A DNA stretch of 64,000 nucleotides from Deltaproteobacteria bacterium UBA5205 (GTDB lineage: Bacteria; Desulfobacterota; Syntrophorhabdia; Syntrophorhabdales; Syntrophorhabdaceae): NCBI GenBank assembly GCA_002412715.1, contig DHVP01000042.1, positions 62,001 through 126,000 of the forward strand, given 5' to 3'. The notes under the pieces were generated by a model. That model worked only from the letters and a program-made list of their open reading frames with translations. It did no database searches and was not told the DNA's origin. A program made the translations under genes and the position numbers. This document shows positions 43,727-53,074 of the stretch, one piece after another (the stretch's first letter is position 1; every line of letters begins with the position of its first letter).

Positions 43727-44944
43727 CTAACGGCGTCGGCCGCCGCCTGCGCCGCGGCTGACACCTCCGCCCGACTCCCGTGCCCCGCCTGATTGAAGAC
43801 CGGACATACTCTCGCGGCTCGTACGGCCGCGGTCGCTTGCCATTTTAGTCTCCGCGCCGCTCCGGTCCATTCCCTGAAAGGCATTACCGCCTCCTGATCG
43901 CTCGGTGCCGCGGTCATAACCTGGCGTCTCGGGCCGGGTGCCGGTGGATGTTCTTCCCTGTCCCATCGTCTGTTTTCCCGAACGGTCGCCGGTCTTCGCC
44001 TGTTGTCCCCTTGAGTCGGGTGAATACCCTCTGAAATCTTTCCTGGTATCGGAGCCGGGCCTCGGGGCCTGTCCATATTTTGCGCTCGTGGTCTGGTCCC
44101 GGTAGGCCACGCCTTTGCGATGATCCGGGTCATGCTTCCACTCGCCCTGACCTGAGGGATTCGTCGATACCTTTGTTGCGTAGTTCGTTCTGTTGATCTG
44201 GTTATTGATGGTAGCGTTTTTGTTGACGTTTACATTGACGTCCCCATGGTTCCAGTTGCATCCTCCCCATGCATAGCCCCAGGCGGCGCCTACGGCCGCA
44301 CCGGCGGCAAAGGAGAACGCGGCCGTCCCCGCCACGTATCCGGGCGGGTAATAATAGTAGGGGGGATAAGCCGGATAGGGCCACGCTCCGTAAACGATTG
44401 TGGGGTTATATGTGGGCACGTAAATTACCTGGGGGTTGGCGGGCTGTATCACGATGGCCTGCTCCTGCACGACGACCTTTTGTTCCTTCGTCGTCTTCAA
44501 ATTTCCCTGCGCCTGTGCTTTGGCCCTCAGTTTCTGGACGGCGTTCATCACGTCCTTCTGCTGGGCAAGGAATGCATCTCCCAGCTTCTGTGTCCAATCG
44601 AGTTTCTCGTTCATCATGCTCAGCACCGAAGGAAAGTTTACAAGGGACTTGACGCTGGGATCCCAGGTCTGCTTCTCCAGGGCCGACGTCAACTGGTTTC
44701 CTTTAAGGTTGGAATTCGCTTTCTGCCACCTGGCGGCCTCGACTATCTCGAGGGGATACGTCGACGCCATGAGTATCTGTGCCACGAGATCGTCGGGGTA
44801 GAGGGCGATGGGTGCAACCAGTTGCTCCACCTCCTCCTGTTTAAAAACAGGCTTCGACGAGCCCTGTGCAAATACTCCCGCGGGAACAACCAGGGACAAT
44901 GCAATAAACCATATCAAGGTTCGTGCAAACACTTTGTTCATCAT
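43727..44944 (-). CDS. DUF3300 exported protein with low-complexity tail
   Basis: The 405-residue protein has a signal peptide (cleavage after VFAQ, near 27) and a DUF3300 domain at about 38-235 (EQLVAPIALYPDDLVAQILMASTYPLEIVEAARW ... VIYVPTYNPTIVYGAWPYPAYPP). A Gly/Ala stretch and an Asn-rich segment (DVNVNVNKNATINNQINR) follow. The last 130 residues are Gly/Arg/Ser-rich and probably disordered. Likely periplasmic or surface-linked; role unknown. Pairing with DUF2950 supports a joint function. Confidence 0.92.
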   Translation of the reverse strand: MMNKVFARTLIWFIALSLVVPAGVFAQGSSKPVFKQEEVEQLVAPIALYPDDLVAQILMASTYPLEIVEAARWQKANSNLKGNQLTSALEKQTWDPSVKSLVNFPSVLSMMNEKLDWTQKLGDAFLAQQKDVMNAVQKLRAKAQAQGNLKTTKEQKVVVQEQAIVIQPANPQVIYVPTYNPTIVYGAWPYPAYPPYYYYPPGYVAGTAAFSFAAGAAVGAAWGYAWGGCNWNHGDVNVNVNKNATINNQINRTNYATKVSTNPSGQGEWKHDPDHRKGVAYRDQTTSAKYGQAPRPGSDTRKDFRGYSPDSRGQQAKTGDRSGKQTMGQGRTSTGTRPETPGYDRGTERSGGGNAFQGMDRSGAETKMASDRGRTSRESMSGLQSGGARESGGGVSRGAGGGRRR

Positions 44945-45052
44945 GCTCCTCCTGATTTATAGGAAAGACAATTACGACAGACTCTACAATAACGACGGCC
45001 TCGTTCTCAACCTGATAATGCTCAAGCCACCCGTGTTCTTCCCGAGAACTAC

Positions 45053-45073
45053 AAAAAAGGCCATACCGGGGCC
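45053..45073 (-). terminator. Short-stem terminator after acsE
   Basis: On the minus strand GGCC-CCGGTAT-GGCC (45073-45059) is followed directly by six T (45058-45053). The stem has only 4 bp, so strength is doubtful. Confidence 0.4.
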
Positions 45074-45113
45074 AATCCTTTTTTCCCTTGAACCCTGAGA
45101 CTCTTAACCGTCC

Positions 45114-45992
45114 TTATATTTCAAGCCATGAATCGGAATAGAGCGTCTGTCCCATGAGTACCCGGGTTGTTTTTACGTAATCGCCCTCTTCCTTCGAAAG
45201 CTCTGAGAGATCCACCTGTTCGCCATCCATGACCCGATGGATCAGCGCTTCCAGCCCGGGCGCTTCTCCGCGGGCGATGGCGATGAGCTCCTTATCGAAG
45301 GCGTCGACTATGGCCGAATACATGCCGTACCGTTTGAGCATGACAAGATATGTACTGTTCATTATACCCCTCAGGTGACCGGGAACACCGTTGGAGACGT
45401 TTGACAGGCCGCAGGTGGACTTCGAGGAGGGTGCCAGATCGGGAAGCATCATCACGAATTCCGTGCATCCCTGAATCTGGAGCTGCTGGGTATTTGCCGG
45501 AAGAATAATCGGGTCGATCCAGATATCGTCATCGGGTATACCGTAACTTGCCGCGGCAGCCATAATCTCCGCCGCGCACAGTCCCCGTTCGTTGGCGTCA
45601 CGGGGAATTCCCTCGGTGCTGAGCGTCAGCCCGATGAATGGCGCATTGTACTTCTTCGCCATGGGCATGAGGGCTTCCATCCTTTCGGGTCGTGCGGAAA
45701 TGGAGTTTATAAGAGGCCTCGTTTTCGCTGCCCTTAAGCCCGCTTCGATGGCATCAACATTCGAGGTGTCCAGCGAAAGCGGGAGGTCCGTGACCTCCTG
45801 CACCACGTTTACGAGCCATTCCATGAAGTCCGGACCGGTCTTTCGCGCGGGTCCGATATTGAGGTCGATCATATCCATACCGGCTCGAGTTTCCGCCAGA
45901 GCCATCTCCTGGATCGGCCCCGCATCCCTGTTCTGGAACGCCTCGCCGAGCCTCCTGGACATAACGTTTAGATTCTCACCTATAAGAAACAC
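45114..45992 (-). CDS. acsE: Methyltetrahydrofolate:corrinoid/iron-sulfur protein methyltransferase
   Basis: AcsE moves the methyl group of methyl-tetrahydrofolate to the Co of the AcsCD protein. The 292-residue pterin-binding TIM barrel starts FLIGENLNVMSRR, has MIDLNIGPARK (about 41-51), LDTSNVDAIEAGL, and the folate-binding loop CGLSNVSNG with the Asn that assists methyl transfer in homologues. The start was set at the GTG at 45992, as GGAGGTGATC lies just before it. A TTG 12 bp upstream is less likely. Somewhat longer than the ~262-residue Moorella enzyme, mostly at the C-terminus. Separated from acsC by 450 bp of repeats. Confidence 0.95.
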   Translation of the reverse strand: MFLIGENLNVMSRRLGEAFQNRDAGPIQEMALAETRAGMDMIDLNIGPARKTGPDFMEWLVNVVQEVTDLPLSLDTSNVDAIEAGLRAAKTRPLINSISARPERMEALMPMAKKYNAPFIGLTLSTEGIPRDANERGLCAAEIMAAAASYGIPDDDIWIDPIILPANTQQLQIQGCTEFVMMLPDLAPSSKSTCGLSNVSNGVPGHLRGIMNSTYLVMLKRYGMYSAIVDAFDKELIAIARGEAPGLEALIHRVMDGEQVDLSELSKEEGDYVKTTRVLMGQTLYSDSWLEI

Positions 45993-46012
45993 GATCACCT
46001 CCAATGAACATG

Positions 46013-46080
46013 GGAAATAGGTAATTGGTCATGGGTAATGGGAAAATATAGTGATCTTACCTATCGCCTATCACCCACTG
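46013..46080. repeat. Heptamer inverted-repeat element E5
   Basis: Left arm GGAAATA, GGTAATT, GGTCATG, GGTAATG (46013-46040), centre GGAAAATATAGTGATC, right arm TTACC, TATCGCC, TATCACC, CACTG. It lies 20 bp upstream of acsE. Confidence 0.7.
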
Positions 46081-46183
46081 CTGTTCAAAATAATCCATTA
46101 CCCAGACTGCTTTCTTTCTAAAGCAATGATTCAGGACAGGTTAAATCCCGCATTTCAAAACCAGTTTGCCTTATCTCGCAGTT

Positions 46184-46348
46184 CGTGATTCCGGCGCAGG
46201 CCGGAATCCAGGAAGACCTTTCATACAACAGGAAGCATACGTATACAGAGCACCACACAGTGTTTAAAGAGTACAGTTGGGATGTCCCTTCGTATGGTGG
46301 TTCCTTATCCATAATCTCTTCTGGTTTCCGGCCTTCGCCGGAATGACG
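46184..46348. repeat. 165-bp MITE-like paired palindrome
   Basis: Two 28-nt copies of a CGTNATTCCGGCGNAGGCCGGAANCCAG repeat face each other at 46184-46211 and 46321-46348 (three mismatches). Each copy is itself a hairpin, with arms 46187-46195/46200-46208 and 46326-46332/46337-46343. The core unit is widespread in proteobacterial genomes; the paired, inverted layout resembles a small non-autonomous element or a bipartite extragenic palindrome. Confidence 0.7.
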
Positions 46349-46422
46349 GAAGAAGAAGGGGCCGGAAGACTGTGACTGTCCGGGAAGAGGTTGACCTTTA
46401 CAATGTTTCGGACAGATGCGCC

Positions 46423-46450
46423 CATCACCCATAACCTATCACCCATTACC
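46423..46450. repeat. One-armed heptamer run E6
   Basis: CATCACC, CATAACC, TATCACC, CATTACC occur in exact register. The opposite arm is missing, perhaps displaced by the neighbouring paired palindrome. The stop codon of acsC (46446-46448) lies in the last unit. Confidence 0.7.
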
Positions 46451-47789
46451 TGTCCTCTATCGTTTTCAAATACGCAGGCAAATGTGCTGCCTCGCGAGGC
46501 CCTATCAGTATCTTCCAGCCTGGCAGCTCCTCTTCCAGATCGCCAAGTATCGCGGCGGCGTAACCGGGGATTACGAGATTCCTGTGTTTGATCTTTTCCT
46601 CAACCCCGGACTTCTTTATGAAGGAGCCGACGAGATCGCCGACGAATTTTCCGGCAGCCCAGGCGGTCATGACCGAAAGCCCTTCCGTGTCCATGATGCA
46701 GAGCCAGCTCGGCACGCGGGAATTCTCAATCTCCCCGCTGACTATAAAATAAGTAAGGGAGAAATTGCAGGTTACGACAACCGGCGAATTCTCGTCAGGA
46801 TTGTTGATCGGGTAGATCCCTTCCTTCGTCGTCATCGGACGCTGGGGATCGGTGTAAATATTCAGTCTCTGGAGGAGGAGCGGGAATATCGTTTCACCGG
46901 TAATATCGCTAAGGACGATGATGCCTGCATACTTTGCCACGAAAAGTGATGCGATGAGAGTCTCCTTCATCGGGTCGTTCGTCATTTCGCAGGGAAAGGT
47001 GATCGTCGGAAAACCGAGAGGCTTGAACTTGGAGACGAGCGCGGCCCTTCTGATCGCGACCTGTTCCGTGAAAGAATCCTTGATGCCCCGGGAAGAGGTA
47101 TCGATTATGAGATCTTTAAGTCCCATGGCCATAAGTTTTTCAGTGAGACCCGCCACATCGTCGAACCCCTTGCCGACAACGGCAAGGGGTAACCCGTATT
47201 CCTTTGCAAGAGAACCGAAGGTTTCGTAATTCTCCCTGGTCGCACCGTAAATGAGAGGCTTCTTGTCCCGTACAATATCGAGCGCTTCTTTCATCACCGC
47301 GGCATCATTGCAGATAAGAATCACAGAACACGGTCTTGCCGCAGCCTTTTTCACGACGGCAAGAAAACGTTCCTTATTTCCCGTAAATCTGAGCGCGGCA
47401 ATCTCGGGCTTCATCGTGACTCCCACCCGCTCATACCGGAAATATTCGAGCGCTGTAAGGCGACGCTCCACTTCACCGTCATCCATCACATCGGTTATCA
47501 GAACCGCGATCCCCGGCTTATTGAAAAAGGTCTTCTCGTGGCGGAACAGCACCGTCTCCCCGCCTATCTTTATGCCGTAGTCGTCAACGCCGATGGAAAG
47601 CTGCCGGATCGGCGGAGCGGCCGCATCGGAAAGTTCGTCCTTCGCCCCGGCCGGTACGTGCGGACACAAGTCAAGCTCCGTCTTTCCCGCGGCCAGCGCC
47701 ATGGCAAAGGCAAGGCACGTCGGAAACTTACACTCCCCGCAATTTGTCTTGGGAAGAAGTTTCAAGATCTGAATCCCCGTTAACGCCAT
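46446..47789 (-). CDS. acsC: Corrinoid/iron-sulfur protein large (gamma) subunit
   Basis: The 447-residue subunit carries the 4Fe-4S cluster and helps bind the cobamide that shuttles methyl groups to acetyl-CoA synthase. The N-terminal cluster motif has Cys17, 20, 25 and 42 (TNCGECKFPTCLAF ... LDLCP). A TIM barrel follows (about 95-320) and a C-terminal corrinoid-binding fold (about 325-447, VVVTCNFSLTYFIVSGEIENS ... GKFVGDLVGSF). AAAGGAG precedes the ATG. Its end has been shaped by a repeat element, see E6. Forms a heterodimer with AcsD. Confidence 0.96.
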   Translation of the reverse strand: MALTGIQILKLLPKTNCGECKFPTCLAFAMALAAGKTELDLCPHVPAGAKDELSDAAAPPIRQLSIGVDDYGIKIGGETVLFRHEKTFFNKPGIAVLITDVMDDGEVERRLTALEYFRYERVGVTMKPEIAALRFTGNKERFLAVVKKAAARPCSVILICNDAAVMKEALDIVRDKKPLIYGATRENYETFGSLAKEYGLPLAVVGKGFDDVAGLTEKLMAMGLKDLIIDTSSRGIKDSFTEQVAIRRAALVSKFKPLGFPTITFPCEMTNDPMKETLIASLFVAKYAGIIVLSDITGETIFPLLLQRLNIYTDPQRPMTTKEGIYPINNPDENSPVVVTCNFSLTYFIVSGEIENSRVPSWLCIMDTEGLSVMTAWAAGKFVGDLVGSFIKKSGVEEKIKHRNLVIPGYAAAILGDLEEELPGWKILIGPREAAHLPAYLKTIEDR

Positions 47790-47814
47790 CGATATCTCCT
47801 TTCGAAAAAATACA

Positions 47815-47862
47815 GGTTATGGGAAATAATAAAAGATTCTTTCCTATTACCTATTACCCATC
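47815..47862. repeat. Heptamer inverted-repeat element E7
   Basis: Left arm GGTTATG, GGAAATA; centre AATAAAAGATTCTTTCC; right arm TATTACC, TATTACC, CATCTTC. It sits between the end of acsB (47866) and acsC. Confidence 0.65.
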
Positions 47863-47865
47863 TTC

Positions 47866-50073
47866 TTACAACAACTCTTCCATCCCCAAACAGGGATGGC
47901 CTTTTTTCGTTATGTACTCCAGGACCTCGTCCTCTGTCTTTGCCACGGTTTCGTCGGCGATCATGTCGGGGAGGTCGGGGTATCCCAGCTCTTCGCCTCT
48001 CTTTTTCAGCCTCTCGTATATCTCGTCCTTGAGCCTTTTCGGCATCCAGGCTATCCTCAGGAGGCCGCCGTCACCCCGCAGGAACTTTTTCTGGGTGATA
48101 TTGTACTTGCTGTGGCCCAGAAATCCCGGTACCTGCGCTCCGCCGCCGACCGAACCGGCAAGGCTGGTGAATTTCATCCCGCAGGGCGTCATGTCGGTGA
48201 AATCACGGTCAACGGTCATGATGGCGTTGCACATGGGCAGAATGGCCGCGATGCACTCGCAGCAGCCGCAGGTCGTCATGGGATCTACCATCAGGCTGTA
48301 CAGGCTCACGTTCTCCACCTTCTGGCGCGACGCCTTTCGGATATATTCGTTGCAGCCGCGGAACTGGCCGTAGCGTTCGTCGATTACCGCGCCTTTCTGC
48401 ACCGGCTGATTGGGACCCTCGGGGTTGATCTCGTAAGCGGCACGGCAGTCAAGCCAGTTATATGCGCCGCATAGACCGGTCCGCTCGGGACTTACCACGC
48501 AGACGTGGCTGGGGGCGAAGGACTGGCAGAGAATACAGGAGTAGAACGTCTCCACGCTCTCGTCCGTCATACCTTCGATCCTCGCGTCCCGGTGGGTATA
48601 GGATGCCCGCGCCATATTTAGGACTTCACGGACCTTTGCCTCGTCGGTATAGATCTTGATCTGAACCTTGTCGAAGATGGCGCCGAAGTCCTGGTGGTAC
48701 TTCGCGTGGATTATCCTGCCGATATGCTCAAGGGTAAATCCCTTCCCCACGGCCTGACGGGAGATCCTGATCCAGGCGATGTCGCGCTGGCCTATGTGCA
48801 TGATGCCTTGCGCCTGATTAATGAGGTGATGGTTCTGCCGCTCCAGTATGGGTTCGAAATCCTCCTGGAAATTCCGGCCCGCGACTTCCGCAACCATGGC
48901 GAAATGCAGCCGTGAGCCGGGGGTAAGATCCGAAACATCGGGACCTACGACCTCGATCTTGCCGTCCTCCACGTCCTCCATGTTCCGTGAAGTCGTCCAT
49001 TCGACGGCCATCGTCCTTCCGCCGCCCATTTCAAGGAAGATGTCCTCTCCGCGGACACGCTCGCCTTCGAATGCAGGGCCGTAGGAAACGGGAATGGGGA
49101 CTTTCGCAACCTGGACCTTGAGGCCCCGGACCTCGACGGCCTTCTGGACGATCTGGTCGTGAGGGATGTTGGATACCACGTGCTCATAGGTGCAAATGCC
49201 GGTGGGGAGGACCTGTGGTATCGGCGTGTCGGCAATGGTGGGGAAACCCCAGTTGATCGCACCCGCCGCGTTTGCGTACCACTCGTCCGTCACGTCCCCC
49301 AGGGCAAGGACGAAGGCATACGTCCTGTCCTTGTTATATATGAGGTTTCGCCTGAAATCACCGGGACGGACCCCGCCGAAGGCCATGGCGACGCGGCATG
49401 CGAACCCGATAGCGAAAACAGCCTGGTAGATATCGGGACCGAAAGGCACGAGGCGCGTGGGCCAGCCTATCTGGACACCGGCCTCGCCAAGCTGCTCGGC
49501 AAACCGTTTGCCTCCGTTGTGTCCGCACATGAACACGTAGAGGTTCTTTTCCTGTAGTTCGAGGGCGATCCTCGCCGCCGTGGCCGCATCGGGCGCCGCG
49601 CCCACGATGGCCGCGAAACCGGGAGCCGTACCGTCTACGAATTCAACCCCCCTCTTTCTGAAGATAACGTCATTGGCTGCCCCGAGCCAGACTGTTTTCT
49701 CCGTCGTCTCCTCGGAGTCGGCGGCATACCGGTCGGGTTCTTCAAGGTAACGAACGGCTTCGATCATCTCCTCGGCAAAAAAGGTGGCCATACCGGCATC
49801 GAGCGCCGGGGCGAGGTAGGGCAGCGGCGTCGTTTCCCTGACGGGGGGCGGGATGAGCCTGCGGCACACATCGAGAACACGCTCCATGTCCTTCACCCGG
49901 GTCACAGCAATCCCCGTCATCGAGTATATAATGGGGAGGTAATAGGCCGTGTTCGGAAAACCGATCTCCTGATCGGGCCCGTACTTTTCCAGGGCCTGCC
50001 GGTATTTCCCTTCGGCCTGGGCGAATATCTTCCCGGCACCTCGTATCGCCGCCGATGCTATGATCTTAGACAT
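47866..50073 (-). CDS. acsB: CO-methylating acetyl-CoA synthase
   Basis: AcsB condenses CO, a methyl group and CoA to acetyl-CoA at its nickel-containing A-cluster, or splits acetyl-CoA in reverse. The 735 residues match the bacterial form, including the N-terminal CODH-docking domain that archaeal CdhC lacks. A-cluster ligands are seen: Cys513, 516, 525 and 535 (CILCQSFAPSHVC ... LCGAYNWLDC region) and the distal-nickel motif Cys602-Gly-Cys604 in TTCGCCEC. GAAGGAG precedes the ATG. Forms the bifunctional complex with CooS encoded upstream. Confidence 0.97.
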   Translation of the reverse strand: MSKIIASAAIRGAGKIFAQAEGKYRQALEKYGPDQEIGFPNTAYYLPIIYSMTGIAVTRVKDMERVLDVCRRLIPPPVRETTPLPYLAPALDAGMATFFAEEMIEAVRYLEEPDRYAADSEETTEKTVWLGAANDVIFRKRGVEFVDGTAPGFAAIVGAAPDAATAARIALELQEKNLYVFMCGHNGGKRFAEQLGEAGVQIGWPTRLVPFGPDIYQAVFAIGFACRVAMAFGGVRPGDFRRNLIYNKDRTYAFVLALGDVTDEWYANAAGAINWGFPTIADTPIPQVLPTGICTYEHVVSNIPHDQIVQKAVEVRGLKVQVAKVPIPVSYGPAFEGERVRGEDIFLEMGGGRTMAVEWTTSRNMEDVEDGKIEVVGPDVSDLTPGSRLHFAMVAEVAGRNFQEDFEPILERQNHHLINQAQGIMHIGQRDIAWIRISRQAVGKGFTLEHIGRIIHAKYHQDFGAIFDKVQIKIYTDEAKVREVLNMARASYTHRDARIEGMTDESVETFYSCILCQSFAPSHVCVVSPERTGLCGAYNWLDCRAAYEINPEGPNQPVQKGAVIDERYGQFRGCNEYIRKASRQKVENVSLYSLMVDPMTTCGCCECIAAILPMCNAIMTVDRDFTDMTPCGMKFTSLAGSVGGGAQVPGFLGHSKYNITQKKFLRGDGGLLRIAWMPKRLKDEIYERLKKRGEELGYPDLPDMIADETVAKTEDEVLEYITKKGHPCLGMEELL

Positions 50074-50127
50074 TCATCCGCTCCTTCGCCTTTCCCGTAC
50101 CCACCGTCGATCCCGTCTCCATAACCG

Positions 50128-52074
50128 TCAATCCATCGCTCTTCGCATAGCCATGTCGAAAAGGACACGCTCCCGTGCCTTGTCGATACCAAGGGCCTTG
50201 CGCTTCTTGTCTATATGGGCGATCATGAGCTGCGCCGCCTTTACCGGGTCTTGTTCGTAGGCCCACATGCCTTTGTACATCTCCTCGTATTCTTCGAAGA
50301 GATGCTCCGTAACCTTATCGCTCCCAAGCGTAGGCCAGGTGGTCCCGAAAACGGTAAAGATCCCCGAGGCCACGAAGTACTGTCCGATGGCAAGCGCCTT
50401 CTCGCTCATCCATTCAGGCGCCGCCCCGGCGGCAGGCAGATCGGAAAGGTCGTCCCCCAGGCCGCCTTCCTTGACCATGGCCGTGGCCGCGATGAGTATC
50501 CGCGAATTGTCGACGCAGGCACCCATATGAAGGACCGGTGGTATGCCGATAGCCTCGCAAACCTCAGCGAGTCCACTGCCCGCGTACAAACGCGCCGCCT
50601 CGGGCGTCAACAGGCCGGCCTTGCCGCATGCCATGGCGCTGCAACCCGTCGTCAGGACGAGTACGTCGTTTTTGATGAGTTCCTTTACCATTGCAAGATG
50701 GGCGGCATCATGCTGAGTGCGCACGTTGTTGCACCCCACGACGCCCGCAACACCCCTAATCCTGCCGTTGGCGATGTTGTCATTGAGCGGCCGGTAGCTT
50801 GCACGGAAAAGACCGCCCAGCAGATAGGTTATCGTTTCGTGACTGAAACCCGCCACCATGTCCTGTTTTTCAGCCGGAATATAAATCGCATGGCGCCTGT
50901 TGGGATAGTTCTCTATGGCCATTGCCAGAATCTTTTTCGCCGTTTCGAGGCCCTTTTCCGGATGGAACTCGATATGTTCGGCGCCTTCTATCATGGCGCG
51001 GTCGGACGTGGTTATGAGCTTTGTGTGAAAGCATTCCGCCACCGTCGCCAATCCCTGCATCTGGCACTGGACATCGACGGTCATGAGCTCGACGGCCCCC
51101 GTTACAAGGGCCAGCTCCTGCTGGAGAAAATTTCCCGCGCAGGGTATGCCGTGGCGCATGAGTACCTCGTTGGCGCTGCAGCACATCCCGGCAAGGTTGA
51201 TGCCCTTTGCGCCGGCCTTTTCGGCAAGCTCTTTGATGGCCGGATCACGGCTTGCCACGACCAGCATCTCCGGCAGAAGAGGCTCGTGACCGTGGACAAC
51301 GATATTGACGTGGTCTTCTTTTAACACACCTAGATTGATCGAGCCGAGCACGGGCACGGGGGTCCCGAACATGATATCCTGCAGCTCCGTGGATATCATC
51401 GAACCACCCCAGCCATCGGCAAGAGCCGCCCGCGTGGCCTGCTGAAGGATGTGCCGGTAATCCTGATCGACACCCATGTGCGTCCGGTGCATCACCTCCA
51501 CGATCTCGCGGTCGATACCGCGCGGCATAACGTTGTATTTCCTCCATATCTCCTGTCTGCGAAGAGGGGCCTTGCCCGCGTAGATAAGTTCGCCGCTCTG
51601 CTTGCCGAATTCGTTCAGGGCCTTCTCGCCAAGCTCGATAGCGATGTCTTTCGTGTCGCGCTTTTCGATAGCGATGCCAAAATCAAGTGCCACCTCAAGG
51701 AGTTTTATCTCGTCCTTGATGGAAAAATCCTGCGTCTGTCCCCGGGCCGTCATCAGAAAGGTCGTAACGACTTCCCGTGCATGGTCCGAGTGGGAGGCCG
51801 AACCGGCCGCGACCTTTCTGGCGAAGTTTCTCGCCACCACCGTATCGATGGTCGCTCCGCAGACGCCCACACGTCGCTTGTCTTCACCTTTTTTTGAGCG
51901 CGGCATCCTGCATGGCCCCATAGAGCATACCTTGCAGCAGCTCTCTTCGACGCCTATGGGACAGGGCTTTATCTCATCGGCACGGGAAAAGACGGTGGAG
52001 ATACCTTCGTCTTGCGCCTTGCTGATAAGCTCCAGGGTCGCCTTATCGATGCTTTTTTCCTTACCGTCGGCCAT
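50128..52074 (-). CDS. cooS: Carbon monoxide dehydrogenase catalytic subunit
   Basis: CooS (AcsA) interconverts CO2 and CO at a Ni-4Fe-4S C-cluster. The 648-residue protein has D-cluster Cys38 and 46, B-cluster Cys47, 50, 55 and 72, and C-cluster motifs AGMCCSANEVLMRHG, GVVGCNNVRTQHD, LTTGCSAMACGKAGLL and MGACVDNSR. AAAAGGAG precedes the ATG. Position between acsD and acsB identifies it as the AcsA partner of the synthase complex rather than a free CODH. Confidence 0.97.
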   Translation of the reverse strand: MADGKEKSIDKATLELISKAQDEGISTVFSRADEIKPCPIGVEESCCKVCSMGPCRMPRSKKGEDKRRVGVCGATIDTVVARNFARKVAAGSASHSDHAREVVTTFLMTARGQTQDFSIKDEIKLLEVALDFGIAIEKRDTKDIAIELGEKALNEFGKQSGELIYAGKAPLRRQEIWRKYNVMPRGIDREIVEVMHRTHMGVDQDYRHILQQATRAALADGWGGSMISTELQDIMFGTPVPVLGSINLGVLKEDHVNIVVHGHEPLLPEMLVVASRDPAIKELAEKAGAKGINLAGMCCSANEVLMRHGIPCAGNFLQQELALVTGAVELMTVDVQCQMQGLATVAECFHTKLITTSDRAMIEGAEHIEFHPEKGLETAKKILAMAIENYPNRRHAIYIPAEKQDMVAGFSHETITYLLGGLFRASYRPLNDNIANGRIRGVAGVVGCNNVRTQHDAAHLAMVKELIKNDVLVLTTGCSAMACGKAGLLTPEAARLYAGSGLAEVCEAIGIPPVLHMGACVDNSRILIAATAMVKEGGLGDDLSDLPAAGAAPEWMSEKALAIGQYFVASGIFTVFGTTWPTLGSDKVTEHLFEEYEEMYKGMWAYEQDPVKAAQLMIAHIDKKRKALGIDKARERVLFDMAMRRAMD

Positions 52075-52085
52075 TGATTCTCCTT

Positions 52086-53030
52086 TTACGCGCAGAGCTC
52101 GCCGATCATATCCCTGACGAGAGATACGCTGTCGGGGTGGCGCATTACGACAATGTCGGCCCCTGCAACAAGAAGAGTCATCGCGGTGACCGCCTCCATG
52201 AGCACGGAGCGTTTCTTCTCGTCACCCAGCTTCGGGTCTTCCTCTTTTGTCAGCCGCGTTTCCCGTGTCTTCCAGACCTCAGGGGCGATGTTGCAGATTA
52301 TGGGGAACTGCAGCTTGGCGTCTTCCTGTGTGAGTGCCGCCATTCTGTCACGCTCCATCACCGAATAGGTGTACTCGAGACCATAGCCGAGGCCGCCCGT
52401 GGTGGGATCGATAATGACCTTCTCTTCGCTGACGCCCAGGTTGCCGAGCAATATGTTGAGCTGCTTCGCAAGGTTGACGTCTATCGGGGACGATGCCATG
52501 ACTACCTGCCCGTAGCCGATGGCCATAGCGCCTATCTGCTTGTAGTTTTTGTCCGTTACCGGGCCGACCGCGACGTTCTTACCTTCGCAGACCTCGGCCA
52601 CCCTCCTTAAGAGCTCGCTGTCCTTGTCATCGTTTGCAGTGCCCCAGACAACAAGCGGCACATCGATGGCGTCGGCCACTTTTTTTACAACCTCCACGAC
52701 CTCTTCGGCCGGTTTGTTCTCACCGTTGGGGTCTGCGCTTCTCAATTGGAGGACGATCATCTCGGCCCCGTAGGCTTCGATGCACTTCTTCGCCCATGCC
52801 GCGGGGTCGCCGATAACATCCCGGTATGGCTCCACTGCCCAGTCCTGCCATTCTTCGGGGGGGCTGTCCCAGACTTCGAAGGCAACCTTCGGCACGTTTG
52901 GCATATCACCCTCGAAACTATAGAAGGGATAGCATGTGGCACCACCCACCTTCACCGCCCTGGGCCCGGTACCAACTTCAACTTCTTTGATCCGTCCCGT
53001 GTATTTTATTTTAGGAATTTCAAAGGCCAT
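52086..53030 (-). CDS. acsD: Corrinoid/iron-sulfur protein small (delta) subunit
   Basis: The 314-residue TIM-barrel subunit pairs with AcsC to cradle the cobamide. Family stretches include GGATCYPFYSFEGDMPN (29-45), LRSADPNGENKPAEE and DPTTGGLGYGLEYTYSVMERDRMAAL (about 213-238). GGGAGGAAGAG precedes the ATG. It ends 11 bp before cooS. Confidence 0.96.
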   Translation of the reverse strand: MAFEIPKIKYTGRIKEVEVGTGPRAVKVGGATCYPFYSFEGDMPNVPKVAFEVWDSPPEEWQDWAVEPYRDVIGDPAAWAKKCIEAYGAEMIVLQLRSADPNGENKPAEEVVEVVKKVADAIDVPLVVWGTANDDKDSELLRRVAEVCEGKNVAVGPVTDKNYKQIGAMAIGYGQVVMASSPIDVNLAKQLNILLGNLGVSEEKVIIDPTTGGLGYGLEYTYSVMERDRMAALTQEDAKLQFPIICNIAPEVWKTRETRLTKEEDPKLGDEKKRSVLMEAVTAMTLLVAGADIVVMRHPDSVSLVRDMIGELCA

Positions 53031-53074
53031 CTATCTCTTCCTCCCCTGTACCGGCTGTATAGTTAATGTTATCC

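Larger units (their letters stand above)
45993..46445. other. 450-bp repeat-filled gap inside the acs cluster
   Basis: No gene is seen. In order it holds heptamer element E5 (46013-46080), a fragment with a further CATTACC unit near 46097, a paired-palindrome element (46184-46348) and a one-armed heptamer run E6 (46423-46450) that runs into the stop codon of acsC. The transcript may be interrupted or processed here. Confidence 0.75.

Noticed and set aside
46184..46348. Insertion sequence in the acs cluster
   Set aside because: There is no transposase frame between the inverted copies; only a MITE-like or palindromic repeat can be supported.
50215..51324. 369-codon open frame on the plus strand
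   Set aside because: Antisense shadow of cooS, whose cluster-binding Cys are all in the opposite frame.
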